Assembly: GCA_002863065.1 (NCBI GenBank)
Contig: PKDL01000067.1
Location: forward strand, 1-34,268
DNA length: 34,268 nt
Direction of reading: 5' to 3'
From: Pseudomonadota bacterium
Lineage (GTDB): Bacteria > Myxococcota_A > UBA9042 > GCA-2863065
Of this stretch, positions 9,798-18,229 are shown in pieces. Within the stretch, counting starts at the first letter, position 1; every line of letters starts with the position of its first letter. The notes under the pieces were generated by a model, which did no database searches, was not told the DNA's origin, and saw nothing but the letters and a program-made list of their open reading frames with translations. Both the position numbers and the translations under genes were made by a program.

Positions 9798-10673
9798 TCA
9801 GCGTTGGTATTCGGGTAATACAACTCCATCAGGCCACGCGGTACGATGTAATTTCAAGTATGCGGAGCGTCTGAGGCCCTCTAGGTATGCCTCACGGTTT
9901 TGCCTGACGACGCGTGGACAGAGTTCCGCCAGCACCTCCGCCCGGACTTGGTGGTCATCAAGACCTTTCGCAGCAGGGGCCTCGTATTCAATCAGTAGCG
10001 GTACTCGGATTGTGCCTGGTGTCGTGATGAACGCTGCCTCTCCGGGGCCGAGTCGTTGGAGTGCTTCAGTCAGTTCTCTTGGTGCACTGGATTCTCCCGA
10101 TTCACTCACATGGAGCGTATATTGCTGGAATCGAATGACACCTGGGGGGTGCTTCGCGGACAGCCAGAGAAGGTGCAGTTCATCGGCAGCGGTGAGTATT
10201 TCTACCAGTGGACCCCAATGTGTTTCTGCCCATGTGGTGAGTGGCAACGCGCACCCGAATGACGGATCCCAGCAATGCAGGGTAAGTTCCGCAAGCCGGT
10301 AGAGGTGCCCATGAACGAATCGAGGTCGCATGGCTTGGTACATGAGCTGTAAGTCTCTTTCTTTCAGGCGTCCGCATACGACCCGTTCAGAGACGACATT
10401 GTTGAGAAACGCCTCCGCGCGTGCCGCTGGTTCTGTCGGAAGATTTGGCACAAGCCCCGACTGCCTCGCCTCCTGTAAAAGCAATACGCGATTTAGTAGT
10501 GTCCGGAGGGCGTCCAATTGCGCTTTTGGACCTTTGGCCTCGCGTGCCGCCTCGGCTATCTCTGAACGGCGGAGCTGTCGAAATCCGACCTCTAGTGCGA
10601 CGGGATCGTCTATCGGTGGGCTTTGGAGTGCCGAGACCGCAGTCAGAGCACTCATGAGAAGTGCTAGTTGCAT
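9798..10673 (-). CDS. exported protein resembling SurA/PpiC-type periplasmic foldases
   Basis: Signal-like N-terminus (MQLALLMSALTAVSA), basic helical segment, C-terminal parvulin-like LTEALQRLGPGEAAFITTPGTIRVPLLIEYEAP; weak motif match only. Confidence 0.5.
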   Translation of the reverse strand: MQLALLMSALTAVSALQSPPIDDPVALEVGFRQLRRSEIAEAAREAKGPKAQLDALRTLLNRVLLLQEARQSGLVPNLPTEPAARAEAFLNNVVSERVVCGRLKERDLQLMYQAMRPRFVHGHLYRLAELTLHCWDPSFGCALPLTTWAETHWGPLVEILTAADELHLLWLSAKHPPGVIRFQQYTLHVSESGESSAPRELTEALQRLGPGEAAFITTPGTIRVPLLIEYEAPAAKGLDDHQVRAEVLAELCPRVVRQNREAYLEGLRRSAYLKLHRTAWPDGVVLPEYQR

Positions 10674-11242
10674 CCACCATCTGCAGTATTGACTATTAGC
10701 CGTGGGGCAATGCGGATTGAAAGCTGTTCAGGTTGTTCATCCGCCTTCACGTCCATGCGCAGCTGCCAAGGGGTCCCAACGCGATATACCGCAGTGAGAG
10801 CCTCGTTAGCTTCTGCAGCAATATCGATCGCCGTGTCGCTAAACAGGGTTTGATTTTGACTGGCCTCCAGCGTCCCGGCCCAGGTGAACATCGGCGATTC
10901 GACTGTGTCACCTACGATGACCGCCGTGAGCTCGAAGGATCCGCCGTTACCACCTTGAACCGAATTTACCGCAGTAAAGCTGTTGTCTACATCGATCTTC
11001 ACACATTCCACCGCGCCCTCTACTTCTGAGAATCCAGGTGTATCATCAGGCGAGATGGTGGCGACTAAGGAGCTTTTACCGGCGAAGGGGGCATCTATCC
11101 GGATATCTAGATCGACACCTTCGACCACAGTGGCATCGCCGCATGCCAGAGCAAAGAGGGAATAACAGATTAGGCTTAGACCACGAGCATAGTGGCTGAA
11201 TACAGATATCTGATTGGGAGATAGGGGGATTTTTCTTTTCAT
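10664..11242 (-). CDS. predicted lipoprotein of unknown function
   Basis: SLICYSLFALACGDATV lipobox; overlaps the start of the downstream gene by 10 nt, suggesting an operon. Confidence 0.65.
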   Translation of the reverse strand: MKRKIPLSPNQISVFSHYARGLSLICYSLFALACGDATVVEGVDLDIRIDAPFAGKSSLVATISPDDTPGFSEVEGAVECVKIDVDNSFTAVNSVQGGNGGSFELTAVIVGDTVESPMFTWAGTLEASQNQTLFSDTAIDIAAEANEALTAVYRVGTPWQLRMDVKADEQPEQLSIRIAPRLIVNTADGGCN

Positions 11243-11329
11243 CTTTACTCTCTAAATGGCTCCAGAAAATTACCATGCAAGCGATCTGATTGGAATCGTC
11301 GCCTTGCGACAGTTACACTCCGGATTACC

Positions 11330-13108
11330 GTGTTAAAGCATACCTACCGTCTTTTGGTCATTACTGCGGCGTTGAACGTTTCATGCCTCATATCCTGCGC
11401 GGAGCCAAACGGCCCGGTGTCGTCTGTGCTACTCACCCAAGGAGAGACGTATACTCGCATTGGAACATCCGAAGGAGAATCATTACGGCTACAAATCGAT
11501 GCCGATGCCGGTTGGATTGTACGTTTTAGAGCATGGTCTGTGGGTGTCCTTGCGGGCGTTGAGGTCACAATTAAGAACGCCAATGAAGAGGTCGTCTACC
11601 AGGATACAGGTCAGGGAACAGAGCTGCGCGTAGACGGCTTTAGAGTGGTGACGGATGGGCTGTATACGGCGACAGTTCGATGGCTGGAAGGTAGCGGAGT
11701 AGCCGGATACAGGTTCGATGTAGTGGGTTTATCGAGTGATCGCCTTCAGGTACAATCCAGACCCTCATTGAGCACGCCCCTTGCGGGACACCGGGCTGTG
11801 CTATTACCCGACGGACGCTTGTTAGTCACAGGGGGCCATACTGTGGGTTCAGGCCTCGCTGCCGGTCAACTTATTCCGGTCGCCACCACCACGCTCATCA
11901 ATCCTGAGACGGGCGAGTCGGGCCCAGGTCAACAGATGCTTGATGCGAGGGCGTACCATGCCACGGCAGTATTTCCTGGCGGCCCTTATCAGGGGCAAGT
12001 CCTCATTGCGGGGGGGCTTGGTACTGCGGGAGATGCCCTCATTACCACTGAAATCTTCAATCCCGAAACCGGAGACTTCACGCGTGGTCCTGATTTACCA
12101 GAGCCTCGAGCCTATTTGGATGCTCTGCCAATACGTGTGCCTTTAGACAGTGAACCATTATTCCTGGATAACAACATTGTGTTGGCTTTCGGAGAACGCA
12201 CACGGCGAGGACCGCAGCATAGCTTTGCTGACGGGCTCTACTCAGAAGTAGACGAGAATCGCCGAGAAATTTGGCGTACTGACGGGGAGGTCGTGCAGCG
12301 CATATCCAACGGCGACAGTGCTGCCTTGCTTGAAACCGGGCGCTTGTTCGGCCGTATGGTGTTTCAGCCATCTTCGCGTTCCATCATGTTCATTGGAGGG
12401 GGAATCGATACGATTCCGACGGCAGCGGGATGTCAACAAGCACCGAATAATGTCTGCCACTGTACGAGTGCAGAAGTCCCGCTTTGTACCGAATTCAGTG
12501 ATTGCCAGGATGGTCAATGCGAAACGATTCGAAGCTATACTAGGAAAGACCTGGCCACCGATGTTGTCGAGGTGCATCGCGACGGTCAGAGATTTACGCT
12601 GCCACCTTCAGGTCGTCTCAACCGCGCTCGTGCAGCCTTCGGTATAGCTCAACTATCTGGAGACCGTGTTTTGGTGGCTGGCGGTGTGTCTGCTGTGCGG
12701 CGTAATTTTTGGGCCAACGAAGCCAGGTTGATGGAAGCACCGGATACTATTGACTCTGTCGAATTGTGGACGCCGAGCGATCCGGCGTCTGGCATTGATG
12801 GGACGTGGCGAGTATTGCTTCCATTGTCAGTTCCCCGAGAACACTTTAGTCTCGCGTTACTTGCGGATGGCGGCGTATATGCCATTGGGGGCATGACTCC
12901 TATGCCAGGGGGACACCGGGGGGTGGACCTCATCGAGCGGTATGATGACGATATATTGCGATTCATACCGGTCGGGAATTTGGTACGCGGTCAAGCGGCA
13001 TCACAGGTCATACTAACTGAAGATGCACGAGAGGCCTGGCTCCTTGGTGGTGAGGCTCGGAATGTGCCTTCAAATTCGATTGAGACAGTGACTCTGCTGA
13101 GCGAATAA
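11330..13108 (+). CDS. Kelch-repeat-like predicted lipoprotein
   Basis: MLKHTYRLLVITAALNVSCLISCAEP signal; repeated AVLLPDGRLLVTGGH, GQVLIAGGL, DRVLVAGGVS, GGVYAIGGM motifs. Confidence 0.8.
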   Translation: MLKHTYRLLVITAALNVSCLISCAEPNGPVSSVLLTQGETYTRIGTSEGESLRLQIDADAGWIVRFRAWSVGVLAGVEVTIKNANEEVVYQDTGQGTELRVDGFRVVTDGLYTATVRWLEGSGVAGYRFDVVGLSSDRLQVQSRPSLSTPLAGHRAVLLPDGRLLVTGGHTVGSGLAAGQLIPVATTTLINPETGESGPGQQMLDARAYHATAVFPGGPYQGQVLIAGGLGTAGDALITTEIFNPETGDFTRGPDLPEPRAYLDALPIRVPLDSEPLFLDNNIVLAFGERTRRGPQHSFADGLYSEVDENRREIWRTDGEVVQRISNGDSAALLETGRLFGRMVFQPSSRSIMFIGGGIDTIPTAAGCQQAPNNVCHCTSAEVPLCTEFSDCQDGQCETIRSYTRKDLATDVVEVHRDGQRFTLPPSGRLNRARAAFGIAQLSGDRVLVAGGVSAVRRNFWANEARLMEAPDTIDSVELWTPSDPASGIDGTWRVLLPLSVPREHFSLALLADGGVYAIGGMTPMPGGHRGVDLIERYDDDILRFIPVGNLVRGQAASQVILTEDAREAWLLGGEARNVPSNSIETVTLLSE

Positions 13109-13193
13109 AATTAATTGACCGTTAGGAGGAAGATTATCACGGTAGCTCACGGACCCATTTGATATCTTTACACATACTGCTAACCTTCTCGCT

Positions 13194-14936
13194 GTGCGAA
13201 TCATGTCCCAATGCCGACGACTCCAACCGATCTCTTTCAGGTGGTCCATCGGGTTGATGTTCGCGACACTTTTTTGCGCATTGCCGTCCACGGCAGAGCC
13301 GCTTCGGATAACCATCGCGTTGGACCTCCATAAGGATGCCGCTGACTTCTCGTTGCGCCAGTCCTTTCGTCCCTTGTTCGAATCGCTCCAGAATGATGAC
13401 TTAGTTGGTATTTGGGCGATTGCTCCCGAAGAAGAGCAAATTCATCCGATTTCACCGGGAGACCAAAGGGAGTCAATGGCGCGTTCAGTTCAAAGAACGT
13501 CGCTTCGAACTCGGCCACGAGCATTGCTGCAAACTGTCGATGTAATGATGAATCACGTACAGCAGACGTTCGTAGAAAGCGGTCTAGACGGAAAACGGGT
13601 GATGATTCTCTTATCGTCCGGTCCTGATTCGAGTTCCATGCAAGCAGGCGAGCTACTCGAACTACTCCGTGCAGCTCAAGTAGAAGTTCACTCAGTCTTG
13701 GTAGGCCCCCGCGCTGCTCCCGTCGCTGAGACATTGGCTCGCGAGACCAAGGGACGCGCCTATCGAGCGTCATCGCCCGCGGATGTCGAGAGCCAGCTTG
13801 CGGCATTAGTTGCGAGCCTGGGGCGCCTGCGCCGGGGCGAACCTCAGGCAGTACAACCAACGCCTGAAAACCTTGAGAAAGAACCCGCGAGTACGGACCT
13901 GCCGGGTACACAGACGCCTAAATCAGCAGCCGTTGTAACTCACGAACCTCCTGCCGACACCCCCGAAGGTGTTGCGGCTGGCGCCAACACAGATTCTGAT
14001 TCGGATGCAGAATCGCAACCGTCGAGGACCTACAAAGATGTACTCGAAGAGACGCGTGATTCTACCCAGACTCCATCCGAAGGCTCGAATGCATACACGG
14101 AGTCAGCAGATAGCGCGGAGAGTGCTGCCGATGATTCCGGTAAATCCTGGCTCCTGTGGTTTGGTTTGAGCCTGTTGCTCCTCGCGACGGTAGCGGCCTT
14201 TCTTTGGTGGAGGAAGTCAACGGAGCCAGCTGTTGAATCCGAGATAGCCCCGCCTGAACCTGCCCTACCTGTGGTGAATTACCACCAGTATTTCAGCACG
14301 GGTACAGGGAGCGCGTCCTCATCTGTCGGAGCCAATAGAGAGGCCACATTCACTCCACTATCACTGGGAGCACAGTTCACTGTTCGTTGCGATAAATCTG
14401 TCACGCGTATTGGCCGAAAGCCGGACAACGATATCGTGTTGGAGCATAGTGGCGTTTCAGGTCACCATGCCGAACTGCAATGGCGTAATGGCTCATTATA
14501 TGCGGTGGATCTGGGTAGTACGAACGGAACGTACCTAGATGATTTGCGAATCGAAGAGCAAGCACTCATTTCGGGGCAAGTACTGCGCTTCGATGCGATC
14601 GGTTTTCAAGTATCTGTGACCACAGAACATGCTGCGACGCCGGCACAATCTGCTCCTCAGAGCATTGAAGATAAGACCATGGTGCTGAACGCGGATGATC
14701 CGATGCTTCTCGAAATGATAGAGTCTTCGCAGCCGTCGGAACCCGTTTTAGAGGCGACGGCGATGATCGACTCCCTGGACGAGATGGAAATACGTCACCA
14801 CAAATGCCTTCGTCATACTAATCGAATTGCTCATGATGTCTGCAGCATTTGCACGCGTCCATATTGCTCCGAGTGTCTGGTAGAGGTAATGGGCGACCTT
14901 GTTTGTTCGAAGTGTCGGGCGGTAGGTCATGTCTGA
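13194..14936 (+). CDS. vWA-like periplasmic domain - TM helix - cytoplasmic FHA domain - C-terminal B-box-like zinc finger protein
   Basis: Signal peptide (LMFATLFCALPSTAEP), vWA-like LRITIALDLHKD...KRVMILLSSGPD, TM WLLWFGLSLLLLATVAAFLWWRK, FHA ITRIGRKPDNDIVLEHSGVSGHHAEL...DLGSTNGTYL (first residues VTRIGRKPDNDI), zinc finger CLRHTNRIAHDVCSICTRPYCSECLVEVMGDLVCSKC. Confidence 0.85.
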   Translation: MRIMSQCRRLQPISFRWSIGLMFATLFCALPSTAEPLRITIALDLHKDAADFSLRQSFRPLFESLQNDDLVGIWAIAPEEEQIHPISPGDQRESMARSVQRTSLRTRPRALLQTVDVMMNHVQQTFVESGLDGKRVMILLSSGPDSSSMQAGELLELLRAAQVEVHSVLVGPRAAPVAETLARETKGRAYRASSPADVESQLAALVASLGRLRRGEPQAVQPTPENLEKEPASTDLPGTQTPKSAAVVTHEPPADTPEGVAAGANTDSDSDAESQPSRTYKDVLEETRDSTQTPSEGSNAYTESADSAESAADDSGKSWLLWFGLSLLLLATVAAFLWWRKSTEPAVESEIAPPEPALPVVNYHQYFSTGTGSASSSVGANREATFTPLSLGAQFTVRCDKSVTRIGRKPDNDIVLEHSGVSGHHAELQWRNGSLYAVDLGSTNGTYLDDLRIEEQALISGQVLRFDAIGFQVSVTTEHAATPAQSAPQSIEDKTMVLNADDPMLLEMIESSQPSEPVLEATAMIDSLDEMEIRHHKCLRHTNRIAHDVCSICTRPYCSECLVEVMGDLVCSKCRAVGHV

Positions 14937-16641
14937 ACAACCTATCGCTTTGGCGGTGATCATTCGCACTGGTCGGTACTCTGGTCAGCGGTACCGGATT
15001 TTTGATGGGATGGTAATTGGTCGCGGTTCGCAAGCGCATGTCTACCTGCCTGATAGCAAGGCCTCGCGCCGGCACGCGGTAATCGCGGTCGGCGAGGAAG
15101 GTGTGCATCTGAACGATCTTTCGAGTCACAATGGCACGTGGGTCAATGGAGAACGCGTCACAGACCGCGAGTTGCAGCATACGGATATGATCCAGATTGG
15201 CGAGAGTCGCTTAGAAGTGGTCGCCGACTCGGTCCACGCGCCGATTTCTGATGCTATTGCTCCGCCGACGATTGTTCTCTCCGCTCGGATGGAGCGACCA
15301 CCGACGCTGGATGAGGTGGAAAGCGAGCAATTTCTCACGTCGGAAGGTCTCCCCACATCGCTCGAAATTGAATCGGGTGATCGCAATGCAGCCAGTGTTG
15401 CACTGACGAAAGCACGTCACTACGCGTTGGTGGTTGCGGTGGCGCGCGCGTTGGGTGCGGGGTTACGGGTAGACCAGATCATTTCACGCTCGCTCGACCT
15501 CCTGCTTCGAGTCATCGGCGGTGATGCTGCATATGTCGTACTTGTAGATCCGGCAACTGGTAACCTCATCCCGCATTCCGGACGTGGTCAAGATGGTGGG
15601 GATGTCCAATTCGAGGCCAGCTCCGGTGTTCTAGAGTGGGTGGTCAAGAATCGCACTGCCGTGGTGTCATCGAACGCGACTGAAGACGATCGATTCAATC
15701 AGCAGCGGTCTGTAGTGCTCCTACAGATGGGTTCATTTATGGCGGCTCCAATGCTGCTTGGCGACCGCGTGCTTGGCGTGGTGCAACTTGTCGATAATAC
15801 CGGGCGCAGCGGGTTTTCTGACGAGGCATTAGAGCTTCTGCGTGTCATCGCACCGGTGCTGGCGACTGCCCTAGAAAATGCTCAGCTAATCGAGTTGAAA
15901 GAAGACACGATTGAGCAATTACAGCTCGCTCACGAAAAATTGATTGATACGCAGCGGCAGCTCTTAGAACGTGAGCGCATGGCCGCTCTGGGTCGATTCT
16001 CGAGTGGGTTGGCTCACGAGGTAAGGAACTTGATGGGTCCGTTTATGCTCGCCGATTTATTGCGAACCAAGTATCCGGAAGACAGCGAGTTGCAGGAAGT
16101 TACCCACCTTATGACTGAAGCCTATGAGCGTATCGCTGCAGTTGTGGAAGAAACCAGGCAGCTCACGAAGGGTGAACTCGGGCAAAAGCTCAACCTGACT
16201 GAAGGCAGCATGGATGAAGTCGTACACTCTGCGGTCCGGCTGGCGCAATGTGATGCGAGAACCCGGGCCCATAATGTCAGCATAGACATCCCGGAGCACG
16301 CTGATTTTCAATTCGATGTCGGTCGAATAAAGCAAGTTCTGCTCAATCTCATTCGTAATGCGAGTGACGCTATGGTGGAGCCTGGTGAAATAACGGTCGC
16401 TGCACGCTACGACGTGGAGCAGGATGTCGTATTGGTGTCTGTCCGCGATACTGGATGCGGTATTCCCGAGGATCAGATAGCGGAGATATGGGAACCTTTC
16501 ATGACCACTAAGGGCCAAGAGGGTACCGGTTTGGGACTGGACTTCTGCCGAGCGATTGTCGAAGCGCATGAGGGGCAAATACGTTGTGAATCAGTCGAGA
16601 GTGTAGGCTCTACATTTGTCTTCAGCTTGCCCTTGAAATAG
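14929..16641 (+). CDS. FHA-GAF sensor histidine kinase
   Basis: FHA (GRGSQAHVYLPDSKASRRHA...LSSHNGTWVNG), GAF, H-box GLAHEVRNLMGP, N-box NLIRNASDA, DTGCGIP, GTGLGL; overlaps the upstream stop by 8 nt. Confidence 0.93.
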   Translation: MSEQPIALAVIIRTGRYSGQRYRIFDGMVIGRGSQAHVYLPDSKASRRHAVIAVGEEGVHLNDLSSHNGTWVNGERVTDRELQHTDMIQIGESRLEVVADSVHAPISDAIAPPTIVLSARMERPPTLDEVESEQFLTSEGLPTSLEIESGDRNAASVALTKARHYALVVAVARALGAGLRVDQIISRSLDLLLRVIGGDAAYVVLVDPATGNLIPHSGRGQDGGDVQFEASSGVLEWVVKNRTAVVSSNATEDDRFNQQRSVVLLQMGSFMAAPMLLGDRVLGVVQLVDNTGRSGFSDEALELLRVIAPVLATALENAQLIELKEDTIEQLQLAHEKLIDTQRQLLERERMAALGRFSSGLAHEVRNLMGPFMLADLLRTKYPEDSELQEVTHLMTEAYERIAAVVEETRQLTKGELGQKLNLTEGSMDEVVHSAVRLAQCDARTRAHNVSIDIPEHADFQFDVGRIKQVLLNLIRNASDAMVEPGEITVAARYDVEQDVVLVSVRDTGCGIPEDQIAEIWEPFMTTKGQEGTGLGLDFCRAIVEAHEGQIRCESVESVGSTFVFSLPLK

Positions 16642-16644
16642 TTC

Positions 16645-16929
16645 ATGGCGTTGCCGAAAAGACCAACATTCTTGCGACGGTCCGCGATGGCACATAGGCT
16701 CGCTTCGGCTTATAGCGTTCTTCTTGTGCTGGTGTGGTGTAGTTGCCAAGCTGTCACGGATGCGGAGTGCATATCGGTTTGCACGCATCTGGAGCACGTA
16801 TATGAGCGGCCCTATCGGCGGTGCCAGGCGCATTGCAAAGGACATGGGCAGCGTAAACGACTAGAGTGCTTAAACACGGCGGCTTCGAAGCAAGATGTTC
16901 AAAACTGTATGCCACAAGATGCTCGTTGA
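16645..16929 (+). CDS. small Cys-rich exported protein with twin CX3C motif
   Basis: Hydrophobic N-terminus (SAYSVLLVLVWCSC); CISVC-X13-CQAHC-X10-C-X12-C; 3 nt after the histidine kinase stop. Confidence 0.6.
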   Translation: MALPKRPTFLRRSAMAHRLASAYSVLLVLVWCSCQAVTDAECISVCTHLEHVYERPYRRCQAHCKGHGQRKRLECLNTAASKQDVQNCMPQDAR

Positions 16930-17359
16930 TTGCTCTCCCAGGGCGCATTTGCGAATCATCGCCGTCATTATTACGACGAGCGCCTGTGTCGGGGGCTGTA
17001 AGCGAGTTCCGAGTGAGCGGGTCTTCGTGCCGCAGGCTATGTCAGCTATCGAGGCAGGTAAGAAGCGCAGTCAGACACAGCATAAGAAAGAGCGGACGGA
17101 AGAACTCGGCGATCTGTGTATGCGGGCATGCGACAACTGGTTGGACCATCAGTTTGTTGTGCCGGTGTCATACGATGACCAGAGGGAGTCTCTACAGGAA
17201 GTGGTGGACAGCGTCATAGAATCGCAGCGGCAAAGGAACCGAGATACCTGTGTGTCGGAATGCCAGCGCCGTGCTGACCGTCCCAAAGCGCGCTGTATTG
17301 CCAGTGCGCCGAGTATTCTTGATATCGATGACTGTCGCTTTAAGCGACAACAAAGATGA
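16895..17359 (+). CDS. Cys-rich predicted lipoprotein with the same CX3C-X10-C-X12-C C-terminal motif
   Basis: LRIIAVIITTSACVGGCKR signal; CMRAC...CVSEC-X10-C-X12-C; alternative start ATG at 16919. Confidence 0.65.
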   Translation: MFKTVCHKMLVDCSPRAHLRIIAVIITTSACVGGCKRVPSERVFVPQAMSAIEAGKKRSQTQHKKERTEELGDLCMRACDNWLDHQFVVPVSYDDQRESLQEVVDSVIESQRQRNRDTCVSECQRRADRPKARCIASAPSILDIDDCRFKRQQR

Positions 17360-17456
17360 TGCACGACCTACTCAACCGTTGATCGCTAACTGTTCCGTTA
17401 TGCGTACCTCAAAAGATTCATTGATCATGGGCTGAGAAATCGTTAGCGTCCCGCGC

Positions 17457-18167
17457 ATGTCGAATCATCGCCATACCCCCCATTGGATTGCTGCCCTCGG
17501 TTTACTCATAACAATTGGGTTTTACACGCAGGCAGCATCGGCAGGGCTGGCAACATACGATTCTGGCCGAACCAAGTACCTTGTGTACACGCCGAAATCC
17601 TATACAGCAGACAAGGAGCTCCCTGCAGTCTTCGCATTCCACTGGTCTACCGGCCGAGCGCAGAGCATGCTGAAGCTGTGGCGTGAGACCGCGGAGCGGT
17701 ATGGGTTCATACTCGTTATACCAAACGCCAGACATCGCATGCGCTGGACCAAACGCGACGCAGCTGACGTTCAAGGTATCTTAGGCTCTGTCATTGAGAA
17801 GTACTCAGTGGATATATCCAGGCTGTATGCCACTGGCTTTTCTAGCGGGGCCAATTTTACCTACCGCGTACTGGTAGAAAACCCTGGTGTATTCCGCGCC
17901 GTCGGACCCTTTGGCGGTCGACTCGTACATCGGACCCAAGCGTTTGGCTCCTTCACTAGTACCGCAGACACCAGAATTTGCGTGTTTCATGGCACACGCG
18001 ATAAAACCATCAACCACAAGCATGCCAGAAGGGCGCGGACACGACTCCGCGCACATGGATTTGAAGTCGTCGAGCGGGACTTCCGGCAGGGGCATTGGCT
18101 TCCACGCGAATACGCTGACGACATGTGGCAGTGTCTTGACGGGATACATCACGACGGCGAGAGCTAG
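17457..18167 (+). CDS. secreted alpha/beta hydrolase, PHB depolymerase/feruloyl esterase-like (COG3509/LpqC-like)
   Basis: Signal peptide; nucleophile elbow GFSSGA; FHGTRDKTI (Asp) and QGHWLP (His) contexts. Confidence 0.8.
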   Translation: MSNHRHTPHWIAALGLLITIGFYTQAASAGLATYDSGRTKYLVYTPKSYTADKELPAVFAFHWSTGRAQSMLKLWRETAERYGFILVIPNARHRMRWTKRDAADVQGILGSVIEKYSVDISRLYATGFSSGANFTYRVLVENPGVFRAVGPFGGRLVHRTQAFGSFTSTADTRICVFHGTRDKTINHKHARRARTRLRAHGFEVVERDFRQGHWLPREYADDMWQCLDGIHHDGES

Positions 18168-18192
18168 CACTAAGCGCTAGCAGGGTCGACCG

Positions 18193-18222
18193 CTTCTCGT
18201 CGCCGGGCCAGACGACGAGGAG
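18193..18222 (+). promoter_or_regulatory. 10-bp stem-loop overlapping the Shine-Dalgarno of the acyl-CoA ligase gene
   Basis: CTTCTCGTCG (18193-18202) pairs with CGACGAGGAG (18213-18222), including one U.G pair; 10-nt loop; GAGGAG SD is inside the 3' arm, ATG at 18230. Confidence 0.55.
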
Positions 18223-18229
18223 AACGCAT

